A DNA stretch of 64,000 nt. Source: Onchocerca volvulus. Lineage: Eukaryota; Nematoda; Chromadorea; Rhabditida; Onchocercidae. Each line of letters opens with the position of its first letter. Within the stretch, counting starts at the first letter, position 1. The notes under the pieces are model-generated. The model made no database searches and had not been told where the DNA came from. It saw nothing but the letters and a program-made list of their open reading frames with translations. A program made the position numbers and the translations under genes. The stretch is from NCBI GenBank assembly GCA_000499405.2, contig HG738138.1, positions 22,330,824 to 22,394,823 of the forward strand, read 5' to 3'. Below are positions 25,685 through 38,200 of this stretch, one piece after another.

Positions 25685-27665
25685 TCTACAAACTTCACTT
25701 ATCAGCCGAAATGGTTTTCGTTTTGCGGGTTGGAGGATGGATTTTGGGAAGGATTTTGAATTTTGAACAGAGGGGGTTGGCAGAGAAATACCGGATTGTT
25801 GCCCTCATGATGATGATGATAACAGTATTAGTGTTGTGGACATTTCATGCGCCCATTCGTCTGGATATTACGGTTCAAGTTTTGTCAAATTTAGAATCTA
25901 ATCTCGAATACATCCCGATGAAATCCTTGAAAACTTGAATACTCATTGAAGTGAAGGAGAAAGGGGACAGAATAATTAGAAATTAGGCTAATAGTAGATA
26001 GGAAGAGAATTGAATGAACAGATGAGAAAATGAAATATGACAACTCAACTTCAATGTAGTTTTTTTTTCTTTTTTTTTTCTTTTTTTAGAAGAAAACGAC
26101 AACATCATTAGGGTCCTAATTGATGGAGCAAGAAATTACCAGTTTTTCGATGAGATGAATCATATTTTTGTTTGCTTTAAATTCCTTCTTCATTTTAACA
26201 AATTGCTTATGTAATTAGTAATTAATAATCCGCCATCTTGCTCAGCGTAAAATAACAAAAGACAAAAGAACATGTGTTCTGTGAGTTGCATACTATCGAT
26301 AGACTAATTAGTATGTTAATTAGAGAGGAGATAAAGTGCAAGAGAGCTTTTGAATGGGATATTTTTTGGGAGGAAAACAACAAAAGGATCGATGACACAA
26401 ATAAAGTGTACAGCAAATTAAGGCTTGATAGGTGTGTCTATTGTGAGCTCGTCAGGGTAACCATTATTAGAGGAAATTCTGCATTGAATGACCAACCGGA
26501 TTTGGTTGATAATCCGGATTGTGCCGATAATGGTCAGTTCGTTGCTTTCACTTCATAATTTCGATTATTTCATCCGTGCAGCACAACAATATCACGTCTC
26601 GGATTATATTGGAACGCTGATGACGTAAAACGTGGACGACGTCAAGAGCGAGGAATTATATTAGTTTGGGTAACGTCTAACATTCGTTACCTTTTCAATA
26701 ATACATATTTATATGCTGAACTTCAACTAAGTTTATTTTGAACGATAAAATAATGTAGCATATGTGATAATAATGATAATGAAGATAAAAATCATAAATA
26801 TGTAGTGTTGCTCTTGGGAAACGATATAATTGGGGAAAGTGTCCGTCCCACGAAATTGTTCGTTTAAAAATGATTGATGATCAAGCAGTAGAAGGTTTTC
26901 GATTTTTTTTTTTTTTTTAATTTGATGCCGAATTCGATATATTAAGAATGCAAAAGTATTCATTTACTTTTCATTGCAAAAATTTCGAAATGAAATGAGC
27001 AATTTGAAATAATGTTCCCATGTGTAAATTACCGAAAATCAGATGCTTCCCTGATTCTCTCCTCTCAGATGCTCAACTCAAGCACCTATTCCGAACACCA
27101 ACTTTCCGAAACAGACCTACTGCTTATTACGTAGTTACCTGAACGATGGTTGCTATACTTTTTAAATCTCTTATAAATCAAGGATTGTCTATGTGGAAAT
27201 TTTCAGCGGGTGGTACGGGTCAAGGGTGATCATCATCATCAATTAACTTTTTCTGCTAATTCGGGGAATTGTCTTCATTTGCTCATGGAATCTCTCAGAT
27301 TAGTAAGAAGTCGAATAGACCGAATAAAATAGAATGCCTACATTACGATAAGAGGAGCAGAAGGACGAGATGTAGTAGTAAATCGGATGGCTGTGTTCTC
27401 ATTTCTTAAATTGAAAACTTGCCGGTAAAAAGGTTGTGATACTGGTTGGAATACTAACTTCATTTAAAGATTTATCGATTTGTTCAGAGATACTGAGCAA
27501 ATCGTTTTGTGTAACGGGTTTACTTTCCGTAAACAGTTTTGTTTCTTTTTGAAATTTAATAGTCTTATGTGAAGTTGATTTTTGATCCTTTGAATGGCAA
27601 TGGTGAAATTATGAAGTACTGTGGCGAACCACTTGCAACTCTTTAGTTCATTGCAATTTTCAGCG
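25685..27665. other. Intergenic region between divergent genes
   Basis: About 2 kb between the secreted-protein start (minus) and the ARL14EP-like start (plus). It includes plus-strand frames at 26274-26558 and, after an acceptor-like CCGTGCAG, at about 26571-26735 (containing RLGLYWNADDVKRGRRQERG). These look more protein-like than most noise but match nothing I know. A minus-strand open frame at 27399-27602 is treated separately. Possible bZIP-type sites lie at about 26619-26645. Confidence 0.3.
26619..26645. promoter_or_regulatory. Possible bZIP/CREB-type site cluster
   Basis: TGATGACGTAA and GACGACGTCAA occur within 27 bp, with ACGTGG between them and another ACGTC just upstream. TGACGT/ACGTCA cores are bound by CREB/ATF and other bZIP factors. 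The cluster lies between two divergent genes but about 1 kb from each start, so its target is unknown. Confidence 0.25.
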
Positions 27666-28113
27666 ATGAGTAGGATGGAAGAGAAGGATGAAGCTTGTGA
27701 ACAACGAAAAAGCTCTCTTCCGACTGAATTGGATCTTCCAACTTTCGAGATAGGTATCTTTGTTTCTTAATCGATTGATATTCATAAATTCCATCTGACT
27801 TTTTCTCTGATTGCCTTTTTGGCCATTTTTTGAAATTTTCAATTTCAGTGCATTTCTTTTCGACGAGAAATGTTATTCAAGGTAGAAAATTTGATATATT
27901 GTTGTAACAAATAGTGCGATAGATGAGACAAGATGTTTTGTACAATCTTTGCTTTCATTTCCTGTCGGTTCCATTCTTTACTGACGAATCGTTTTTCGAG
28001 TGCTTTTCTGAGTAATTTATTTCGATCAGTTGAGACATACACTGCGAGAATTTAGGTGAAGTATGAGTTGAATAGGCTGTGTGTGAGTAAGATCTGAGTT
28101 CTGATAGCTCCAT
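27399..28113 (-). other. Protein-like antisense open frames overlapping the ARL14EP-like 5' region
   Basis: On the minus strand, a consensus acceptor TATATTTTCAG precedes AAG-ATG at 28113, opening MELSELRSYSHTAYSTHT. A second frame (28042-27845) contains RKALEKRFVSKEWNRQEMKA. A third (27602-27399) has no ATG but reads SKPVTQNDLLSISEQIDKSL and ends at TGA. Their composition is more protein-like than chance frames here. However, I could not join them with convincing splice sites, and part is antisense to exon 1 of the ARL14EP-like gene. They could be exons of a nested minus-strand gene or coincidence. Confidence 0.2.
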
Positions 28114-29035
28114 TCTTCTGAAAATATAATTTTTAGAAAACTTGGCACAACAACAACAATTGCATCGAGAATTGAGGAATCTTAGATTTATCAATCCTGG
28201 GGAAGCAGTTGCAATGTCCACAGAAGAAGCCTTCTATGACAAGCAAGGAATTCGTCGATCTACAAGGCATCGGAAAGGTATGTTTTATGGTTTTTGAAGA
28301 TTAGTTTCTACATGTGTTTTTCCAAGCATGTCATTACGAACATGCTTCGAATTTTATTCCGAATCATTCCTACTTTTTTAAATAAAAACAAATAAAAAAA
28401 GGAAATTGCTTCCTCTGTTTTCCATTATCAAATTATTATTTCCATTTTCTGACAATTTTTTCCTTAATATGAAATTTCAAGCTATTAGAGAATTAGTTTT
28501 AAAGTTTCATTATTATTGAGAGTATTTCTGTTTTAATTCCAGTAATAGTATCTGCTGATCGAATAACCGATTATGTTCCACATCATGACGAGGAAGGTTA
28601 TTTCATTAGGGCTGATGGTCATCCTGTCAAGCTATGCGATTGTTTGCGAAAATCTTGCCCCGGTAACTGGATATTTTCAAATTTGTTGATTTAAAATTAA
28701 ATTTTCTGCTTTAAATGAACTTAGAAGCAGAGACATATTAATGACTTCTGTATTAATTTAAGACGTTTATAAGCTGTGAAGAAAATGATGAGAGATAATA
28801 TTCTTACTAGTGTCATTTTTTTTATCTGTTTCAATTATTTTTATGGCGAATCCAGTTTACATCTGAGATTTAAACTTCTAAGTTTACATATTTAGGCTGT
28901 CATTATCCATGTGAAAAGTGTGGTTCACGCATGTGTGGACCAGCTTGCCAGAAGAATCGAGATTTCACTATTGAAAACTTTCTAACTGAGGCTGAGCCAC
29001 CGCGAATTCGTAAACATCCTTATTATTTAATGTGA
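27666..29035 (+). CDS. ARL14EP-like protein (ARF7EP_C domain; ARLE-14-type)
   Basis: Four exons, 27666-27753, 28137-28277, 28543-28662 and 28896-29035, join in frame to 162 aa. The ATG is 2 nt after an ATTTTCAG acceptor. The middle holds the family signature ELRNLRFINPG. The C-terminal half is the cysteine-rich ARF7EP_C domain: LCDCLRKSCPGCHYPCEKCG then SRMCGPAC, with the paired CxC/CPxC and CxxC spacing of human ARL14EP (likely zinc-binding). ARL14EP was described as an ARL14/ARF7 effector. Its nematode relative ARLE-14 works with the H3K9 methyltransferase MET-2, and mammalian ARL14EP with SETDB1, so a heterochromatin role is likely. The basic tail CRCxRKW seen in vertebrates is altered here to CQKNRDF. 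A decayed copy of this gene lies at 20.7-21.2 kb. Confidence 0.88.
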
Positions 29036-30869
29036 AAATTAAAGAAGCATCATAACGAAAACTGTTTGTATTTTGCTTGGACAAATTATTAATGCTGTTG
29101 TCATTTTTAATTTTATAAGAAGTTGTTGTTTAAAAACTAGAGAACAAATTTAAATGGATCCATACATTGATAGAGTTGTTTTCTTTCGCTAATATTATAA
29201 TATTTAATTAATTCTCGATATTATTAGGCAAAATTTTAATTCAACTTTTTTGTTTAGCGGCTTAAAACTAGCTGTTTTAAATTTTTTGCCGCCGTAAAAT
29301 TTCAAGTGTTTTCCTTATTATTTCAGAAAATATCCTGTAAATGCTTCTTAAATCGATAACTATTTTCAAATCCTAATATTGTTTTCGGACAAATTAATTC
29401 AGCTTTGTTTTATTCAGTGAGTAACTGTTCTACTGACTCATAGAATATTACACTATTCTTATTTAGGACTAACTTTCAAGATACTGATGAGAAAAAATCG
29501 ATTTCGGAACTTCAAAAGTCGCAGAATATTGAATTTATCACTGTCAATTTAGGTTTGAATTCTACTTAATTTTAGATATGTGACTGGAATTTTGCTATGA
29601 TATTATTAGCTGAAGAATTTTCATAAAAAATAGTAAATCATTGCTTGTTCATCAGATTTAGATAACTAATTTTTAAAATGTCAATGTCTGCAGTCGATTA
29701 TAGATTTTTTCCTTGTTTTTTGGTTAGTGAATTATGATAAATGACGAATTTCCAGTGTTTAATTCATCTTCTAGTGCATCATGATATCCATGTCTTTCGT
29801 AACTTGTCATGTTCTTAATGAAGGGAAGGTTATCTAACAATAAAATATTATTAAAATGGATTTTTGTTCAAGTTGGAACATTCAAATTTTAACCCAAAAA
29901 ATTTTTCTTTTCGTAATTTGTATACGTCATGTATAATATACTTTTTCTGATACATTCTTGAAAATTTTTAGTTAGGAGTAGTTCACTAATCACGTAAAAA
30001 GGTCATTTAAGTTTTTTACCTAGATAACATAGACATACGAACTATGAATAGATATTTTGTTGTGTAAGTACACTTTTTTCAAGTAAATTATTTCTTCTCA
30101 TTTTTTATAAATTTAAAAGTCATGAACTATTATGCGAAGATGTCCCTATATTCATTTTTCATTAATGCGTTGAGTAAAATAAAATCTTAATATGCTTCTT
30201 AATTGTTTGAAATATTGTGACTGTCCATGCATAAGCAATTCATGCATTTGTGATAATTTTCATCGTCACTTTTTTTTTCTGAAGTACTATAAAAAAAAAT
30301 TTTTTTCTTAGTAGTCGTTTTGTTTGTTCCAGATAGAAAGACAGGAAAGATTTGTAAAAACTCTTGAAAAGCTTAACTTTGGTTTGTAGGAATGCGGAAA
30401 TCCAAGTGGATGGAGAAAGAAAAAACAGATTTTCTGGAATCATAATTGAAATCATAATTTAGAAAATGAGATAGGAGCTGGACTTTTTTGACTTTTTTGT
30501 ATGTAACGGATGGATTTCTTTTCTTTATTTCGCTTCATCTAATAAACATTTTTTTAAAAATTGTTGATTGACATGATCCTGTAAGAATATTATAGTTTCG
30601 TCTTCATCTCTACTGAATATTGCTCTAGATCCTTATTTAAGAAGTGGATTCTGAAAAGATGCTAGAATGTGTCTTATGTTTTGAAACTTTTTCAGAGTTG
30701 TGTGTCATATCGCACTACATACTGAGAAAAATTGTCATATTCATCTTCAAAGTACTTCGTCTAATTTTTGCAATAATGCGTCATGTTTGTTATATTTTGC
30801 GTTATTCGTTGTGGAAATTATTTTTTGCGGAAATGGTTGTGATCTTTATTTTAGGACGAATTATTTATT
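29036..30869. other. Intergenic, no gene recognised
   Basis: AT-rich 3' flank of the ARL14EP-like gene and 5' flank of adenylosuccinate synthetase. Short frames such as 30240-30455 (minus) and 30644-30928 (plus, overlapping the next first exon in another frame) have no support. Confidence 0.5.
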
Positions 30870-33800
30870 ATGTTAAAGAAACCGGAGAAAGGACCCGTGA
30901 CCGTGCTGTTGGGTGCTCAATGGGGTGATGAAGGCAAAGGAAAAATTGTCGATTATCTGATTGCAAAAGACAAGGTGAATTTTCCATCTGTTGTTACTGT
31001 GATAGCTCTACGAGTTGCGTAGAGGATCATATGGGTTTGTTGAGGATTAACGCTATAAAATTTTTTGAAAAATCAATAAATGATATACAAACTTGGAATA
31101 ATTGCCATTAATTTATCCACATATTGCTTTGTCTTTTACTGTTTCTCGTATTCTACTATGTGAGTTTAAATAAGATGCAGTTAAAAAATTACAGGTGCAA
31201 GTCGTTGCACGCTGTCAAGGTGGTAACAATGCGGGTCATACTGTTGTTGCAAACGGACGAAAGTATGATTTTCACATTTTACCTTCAGGAATTATCGCTG
31301 AAAAGTGTTTCAATATAATTGGTAAGATTTTATTTAATTTTGAACTGTCATCATTAGTGGAAATCATACTACCTAACATGATACTTCTAGTTCTCAAAGC
31401 AAAGTAACATATGCTCGAGTTAGGCTTAATCGTAATTGAATTTCCTATATTTCCTTTTATCTGCTTTTATCGAAGCAAGTGTACTACGAAAACTTTTTAT
31501 ACTGCATGATAAATTCGAATAATGCAAGAATAAACGCGTTGCTATGTTCTATTAAAGCGAAGTAATATCTCATACTATTGATCCGATTTCTTAAATTTCA
31601 TTTTCAGGTAATGGTACGGTAGTAAATTTAGATTCATTTTTTGAAGAACTGAACCACAACAAAATTACAAGTATACCTGGATGGGAAGAGCGACTATTGA
31701 TCAGTGATCGAGCACATCTTGTTTGTGGTATCCATATGCTCGTTGATGGTCACTCAGAGGATCGATTGAATATCAAGTAAGTTTCAATTTAATGTGTACA
31801 AGTTGTGAACTTAATTGATTTTTAGAAGTTTTTCATTTTTTTAATTTTTGTTTCTCTACCATATTTCTTCCATTTCTGTGAACACACAAAATAATTCTTT
31901 TTTTTTTTTTTAGCAAAATTGGAACGACGAAGAGGGGTATTGGACCTACATATTCTAACAAATGCTTCAGAAATGGCCTACGAGTTGGCGATTTAGTTTA
32001 TGATTTTAATGGATTTAGTTTAAAGTATCATATTTATGGGATTTTTTTCTTACCTGAATATTCTTTTATCTTATATAGCTCGAAATGCAAAAATATAATT
32101 AATTAAAGAATTGGATTTTTAGATTTCGAGAACTTATTAAATATTATCAAGGGCAATATCCTGATTTGGAGGTTGATATTGATCTCGAGTTATCAAAATT
32201 CAAGGTATATTCATTTTTGTTTGAATTAACGGATAGCGAATGAATAATCTTATTATAGTTCTAAAATTCATTTATAGAAACACGCAGAGAAGTTGAATGA
32301 ATTGGCATTGGTCGGTGATACAGTAGTAGCATTGGATGAATTACGAAGCAGCGGTAAAACTGTACTTGTTGAAGGTGCAAATGGCACCATGCTGGATATC
32401 GATTTCGGTAACTGTTTTGTCTCTACTTTTTGTTGTACTAATTTGCTTATAGTAATATTTCAGGTAACTGCTAATTTTTGAGAAAGGTAATAAAGTTGGT
32501 AGAAATTGGCAATTGGTAGTGAAATTCTTAAATTGGTAGAACCAAAATGTTCAATTTTAATATTTTTAGGGACTTATCCGTTTGTAACATCATCTAATGC
32601 AACAGTTGGAGGTGCTGTTACCGGTCTGGGACTTCCACCAATGTCGATCAAGAGAGTGGTAGGTGTTACGAAAGCTTACTCCACTAGAGTTGGCTCCGGA
32701 CCATTCCCCACGGAACTGAAAAATGACATCGGCGATAAACTACAACAAATAGGACACGAAGTAAGATCATATCAAATTAAATGTATTTTGATGCATTACG
32801 GAACAATGAATTTTCAGTTCATTTAGCTCATTTTCAGGCTTTCAGTTGAAAATTGTAAGTATTAAAATTAAAAATATTTTTATTTTTAATACTTGCAATT
32901 TTTGATCCGTCTTAACCGCATTGTCCAGTCATTCACTCTAGCCTTTTTTTGGGGTAATTGGAAAACAATTTTAACTTTTACTGCAAAGAAATTCATACAG
33001 TAGTGATCAAAACAAAAGAAAGAAGTTCTGGTTATATCCGTCTTAATTAGGTGTATTAATAATGCGGATTATTTTATATTTGACGGCTAATGCGTGTATT
33101 GCCATCTTATCATGACTTAAATTTCTAAAATATATGCCCAAAATGATACGTTTAAACAAGGCAAAAGCGTTGTTATCGATAAGAGATGCCTGGATCAGAT
33201 TTTGTAGAAAGTTAGAAGTTGTCAAAATTTGTGCGCTTGATGATGATTAGTCAGAAGATTGATTTGTTTCATTATTTGTTTTTGATCTACGAAATTCTTA
33301 GCCTCCCAATTTTAGGTTGGTGTTACGACAGGTCGTAAGAGACGGTGTGGTTGGATCGATTTAGTTCTTCTGAAGAGAGCACATCTCATTAACGGATTCA
33401 CAGAGTATGTACCTCTGAAATTATTTAACAAATCGGTTTCATTTGAATATTTTTGTTCCATATTGAAGTTTATGCTAAATTATTTTTGCTTTCAAGCATT
33501 GCTTTGACAAAGCTGGATGTTCTGGATACATTTGATGAAATCAAGGCCGGCGTTGCTTACAGGCTGGATAAACAGTTATTGAAATCCCCTCCATGTAAGT
33601 ATCGTTTATATGCGATTCTTCTCATTACTTTTCAAATAATTTGTGTTTCTGATGAATTACTAATTAAAACGAAGGTTTTTAGTGAGAAGTTATCTTATTA
33701 ATTGTGTCAATCCTTATTTAAAAGTTAAATAATACATACTGACCTGCTACATTTCATTTCTGTCTTTAACGCATTATGTCAAATTTTCCTAATGCCCAAC

Positions 33801-34043
33801 TAGTTATCCTGTTTTCATCCACAATAACTATTTTCAGCTCAAGTTTCTGACTGGGAGAAATTGGAAGTTGAATATCACACATTCAAAGGATGGAACACAC
33901 CAATATCTGCTATGCGGAATTTTAATGAACTGCCAGAAAATTGTCGAGTTTTCATTGAATTTATTGAGCAGTATGTTGGAGTACCGGTGAAATGGATTGG
34001 TGTTGGTGAGGAACGAGAAGCATTGATTCTTCGTGATCCCTGA
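30870..34043 (+). CDS. adss-1: Adenylosuccinate synthetase
   Basis: Ten exons, 30870-30974, 31195-31321, 31608-31776, 31914-32024, 32123-32204, 32278-32407, 32570-32760, 33316-33404, 33497-33594 and 33838-34043, give 435 aa, the usual family length. The enzyme joins IMP and aspartate using GTP, the first committed step from IMP to AMP, in the cytosol. The diagnostic motifs are all present: [16 protein letters not shown] (GTP P-loop-like and catalytic Asp), [10 protein letters not shown] (catalytic His), [21 protein letters not shown] and [19 protein letters not shown]. Further ones are the arginine-rich substrate loop [10 protein letters not shown] and [19 protein letters not shown]. The start lies 17 nt after a TTATTTTAG acceptor. 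No breaks or missing catalytic residues were seen. The symbol follows the C. elegans orthologue name. Confidence 0.97.
32849..32903. repeat. AT-rich hairpin in an adenylosuccinate synthetase intron
   Basis: AAAATTGTAAGTATTAAAA at 32849 and its near reverse complement TTTTAATACTTGCAATTTT at about 32884-32902 form an approximately 22-bp stem with a short loop, inside the intron after exon 7. Function unknown; simple AT-rich foldback is possible. Confidence 0.55.
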
Positions 34044-34708
34044 AGTGCATCACATTGGCAGTTGATTGTAAAAGTCCGCATCTCCATCATATCTTCTTGA
34101 AACAAATTTCGATTTTGTAATTCGTACTTATAGTTCTTAAGATTTTGAATTATTAATGTCTAATTTGTAGTATGAGTATATCTATGCAGTAATGTTTTAC
34201 AGTAGTGAATCACTTGAAATCGATATTATCGTAGAACTTGCATAATTATAACATTTGTTTTATCATTACTTACAATTCATCATTACATTATTTTCGTTCT
34301 TACTATTTGGTGAAGTTTGACATGCTAAATGTGCATTATTTACTTCACATCTTTGTCTTCACTATTGTTAAATGCTCTCTTGTTGAATACTATTTTTTGT
34401 TCCAATTTTTTTATTCCCTTCAAATCATTCTGTAACTGCGGTGGCAGCAATATTAATACCTATCGAGAATAGATCACGGTAAATGCTATTATCGATTAAA
34501 ATTCACAACTGATTATCATGCTCATTGTGATATTCATTGTTGATACTATCATATCATATCTTGCCTGCCTGCCTGTCGTCCGCATCAATAATAACATCAT
34601 ATGTCTCGTTAATATTTATAATGAAACTTCAAGGGCGACGGCACTCTGTGCGGCATTTTCATTCCATGTCGTGATGGGAGAAGGTAGCAAGAGTAAGAGA
34701 TAGTCTGT
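34044..34708. other. Adenylosuccinate synthetase 3' flank, no gene seen
   Basis: AT-rich sequence that should contain the 3' UTR of adenylosuccinate synthetase. No clear AATAAA was found close to the stop codon. Nothing else recognised. Confidence 0.5.
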
Positions 34709-34948
34709 TTATTTCCTCTTATCGATTGCTCGATCGATTGGTTTGGTTGATGATTGGGCAAATACTCTAGTGAGCTCATTTCTGCTGATGTCTCTTTGAA
34801 GGGCAGTAAGTTTGCAATTGGTTTGTTGAGATATTTTGTTTATTACCTGATGGATTACACTCAATAGGTCATCCGTTGACTGCACTGCATTATTTGGATT
34901 ATGAGTAATCACTTGCAACTCAATTCTATTATACTTTCTATGCTTCAT
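34709..34948 (-). CDS. Possible small single-exon gene, 79 aa
   Basis: An uninterrupted 79-codon frame begins with ATG 1 nt after ATCTCTTAG, the same start arrangement as the confident genes here. The product is hydrophilic, with a balanced composition (STDDLLSVIHQVINKISQQT, then LTALQRDISRNELTRVF) suggesting a helical or coiled-coil protein. I do not recognise a family. It is convergent with adenylosuccinate synthetase and divergent from SQSTM1, leaving a 334-bp shared upstream region. A donor-like CAG|GTAATA inside the frame means a spliced form is also possible. It could still be a chance frame. Confidence 0.4.
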   Translation of the reverse strand: MKHRKYNRIELQVITHNPNNAVQSTDDLLSVIHQVINKISQQTNCKLTALQRDISRNELTRVFAQSSTKPIDRAIDKRK

Positions 34949-35282
34949 GCTAAGAGATCCCTCTACAATCGATACTAATTTCTGAATAATTAGTACTAAT
35001 TAGGAGTGAATATGTCACCTTCTTCATAAGATAGTTCACTTAAGAAAACAACCGATCGATAAATGAAACCACTTTCTCATGTTCTGTTATGATTCTTCAG
35101 AAAATATATGTTACATTGTTTACGCCTTTAGATGTCAGAAACCCAATATGGATACTTCTTATGCAGTTCTGCCTATGTCAGTGCGCCTTCATTCTCCGTT
35201 ACTTTTGTTTTCCACTTTACGCAAACTTTTTTCTCTGTTATATCTTTTACATTTTACAATCAACTGCATTCTCTTCAGCAAG
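34949..35282. promoter_or_regulatory. Putative shared promoter region between 79-aa frame and SQSTM1
   Basis: A 334-bp interval separating a minus-strand start (34948) from the SQSTM1 start (35283). No specific binding site is recognised. The CTCTTCAG at 35271-35278 is the likely trans-splice acceptor for SQSTM1. Confidence 0.3.
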
Positions 35283-38200
35283 ATGGCTGCGAATAATATT
35301 ATCAATATCAAGTGGGATCATTTTGGCGTCTATCGACGTTTTCAATTACCTTTGGATGCTGTCGGTGATTTGTATCGGCTGTTACTAACTAAAATCAATG
35401 TCGTGGTTCCTGATTTTGAGGGCAAATTAGGATGGAAAGGTAATTTTAGACTTTTGGACTGTATCAGATGTTAATTGATTAGCGCCACATTTTAGCTTGC
35501 GAAAATTTTATTTATAATACAATTCTAGTTCATTATTTTATTTATAATCCAATTTCATTTTTTATGGCGCTATTGTTGTTTACACAATTAGTGATATGGC
35601 TATTTTCTGTACTGCATAGAATGAAAGCAATAATTCTACCATTAATTCTCCATATTACTACTAATATGTTCTGGGGATTGGAGAAATTATCTCTGATTCT
35701 CCCCATAAATGGGATGCTTAAAGAGGAAAAAAAGAGATATTTAATAAATTATTGCTCTGTTTATGTGATTTATTGCTATATATTTTTGTTATATTTGTGT
35801 GAACAATAGATCATAATTTTATTTCCAGGTAAGTCAACAGCTTAGATTTTTTAGTGCGCATTCTAGATTATTGATTTCTTTTTTTGTTAACAGTATTCTT
35901 AGCAGAATGAAGTCAATTTGGAATTAAGGAAATTGTTTAATAAAATGATACTTATTTTAGACGAAGAAGGTGATTTAATATATTTTTCAACTGATGAAGA
36001 ATTGCGCGCAGCATTGCAGATCACTACGAACAATCAACTTCGCATCCAAACGATCGGTGAGAGTTTCCTTTTTTAATTTAGCTCATTAAAAAACAGTTCT
36101 TAATACTCATTCCAGAACAATTTTTTTAATCACACAATACTCTTGGTCCGCTTTTGCAAATCAGTAAACTAAGTTCTGATTTTGGATTATTGATTTTTAA
36201 GTTGCGAATATATTTCCAAAGTTCATAACTATATCTGCCAATATTATAGTTCAATTTTCCTTTTTTTCTTTTTTTTTACGAACTCAAAGAAATGTTTGTT
36301 ACAATCAATAAATAAACAAAGAATCAATAAACAAATAGTCAATAAACAAACAATGTTCATTGATGTTTGTTATTTTGGCAGAAGACTTTCCGCGACGTGA
36401 AAAAGAAAAAGTACCGAGAGACACGGAGAAAGAAAATAAGAAATCGGTATGCTTTGTAATATTTTATCTCAAACTAAAACGAAGTTATTTGTGAATATCT
36501 TCATTTGAGGAGAAAAATCTTAATTTATTAATTATTTTTTCGAGAACAACTGAAACGAGAAGTTGGGCAGTGTGGGGAATTTGCATTGGAAAGTTTAATT
36601 AGACTCCGCTTATGAGATAATGAACAACTCTTTCTATTATTGCGTAATTTTTTATCGATTTGTAAAAATAGAAATTGGCACTGGTTAGAGTTTTTTTTTT
36701 GGATACGTTTTAAATGGGGAGAGGTTGGGAATAAACAAAAAATGCTGTGCTTATAAACAGAAAGTATTTTGTTTAAATATATTATTTGTTCCATTTAACT
36801 TATTCTCTTTGCAGAAGGAAATCCATCCGTTTGTTACATGCAATCGCTGCGATCAGCCGCTTTATGGAATTCGTTATAAATGTTGTGTTTGTGATGACTT
36901 CGACTTATGCGAAGAATGTGAGAAAGAAGGAACGCATCCGGACCATGCTTTAATTCGCTATGCGACACCACGAACTCCGGTAAATCAAATATGGATTTTT
37001 GCAGTGATTTTATTGAATGACGTTCAAAACCTGTTCTAATGAATTATTAGTCAAAAAATTTGTAATCAATTTCCATTTCAAAAAATTGAAATTTATGGAA
37101 CGGAAATGGATTTGTTTTGAAGTTAAGTGAAATCCGTTCTACATCAAAAAGCTAGGCATACTTATCATTTTTATGTGGGCGGAACAGTAATCTTGATTTT
37201 TGCAGTAATAACAATTAAGAAACAAAGATAATAATTGTTTTTATGTAACTTCTGGATAATTTATTTATTAAATTCCGTAGCATTTTCCTTTACAGAAGAT
37301 TGAGCATCTGCGTCCGAGACGCATGTGGCGACAACACAGTCATACATTTGGTCATCGCGATTCATTTTTGCAGGAAGGTATTTTTGGACGAACTGCTGCA
37401 GCTGCTGCTCATGCTGCCCAAAATGCAGCCAATGCTGCGGCACAACATGCTGCCAGGCATGCTGCAAGACATGCTGCAGCTGCTGCCTCGCATTTTACCG
37501 ATGTTATTTTTTTTTCTTTTTTTTAATAATTCAATGAATTAAAAAACACAAAATAAGCCAGAATAATGATGTCTATGGCCAAAATTGATTGTGCTGCTTT
37601 TTTATATAATTTATAACTTAAGACAACACCATTTTTATAGATGGATCTATAGCAGATATATTTCTTAGTATGATTGATTACTTGTAACTGCATTTTTATT
37701 TGACCAGATTTATAACTTTTATCACTTCTATATTTTTAAGAATGCTAATGCCACAAAAGAAAATACAGATGGATTTCCACCACAATTTCGAGATTCTGTG
37801 GCTCAAGGCATGGAATATCTGAAAGAAGTTGGCACGCAGATTCAGCAGGCACTTGCAAACTTTGGTATTGTTTTTGCATTCGTCTTGATTTTCCCAAAGT
37901 ATTTGAATGTGAGCAAAGATATTCACTGAGACATGACTTTATTAAAAAGTTTGTCATCTTTACTGGCTTTCCCACTTTTTTAATCGTTATGATGATAGAA
38001 GGGCAAGTGTACTTATCTGTGCAATTGCTTTCATCGTATTGATTAATTTGTGGTTTTTTCTCACGAAAAAATAAGTGTGTAACTGGTAAGACAAACTTGG
38101 TGTGGTAATGATGCGGAATATAACTTTTATCAATCGGAAATTGTGTCGAAAGATTTGGAATTATACTCAAAAGCTTTGAAATGTTGGAAACATCGGAAAT

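Noticed and set aside
27069..27131. Tiny frame MLNSSTYSEHQLSETDLLLI after CCTCTCAG
   Set aside because: Start context is good, but it ends after 21 codons and the only splice extension adds 12 residues; unsupported.
33875..34105. Antisense frame over the last adenylosuccinate synthetase exon
   Set aside because: Shadow of a strongly conserved coding exon on the plus strand.
37300..37542. Cysteine-rich (CCSCCSCCPKC) and Leu/Met-rich frames over the SQSTM1 repeat
   Set aside because: Alternative-frame readings of the GCTGC-type repeat; the Ala/His frame continues the ZZ exon in phase.
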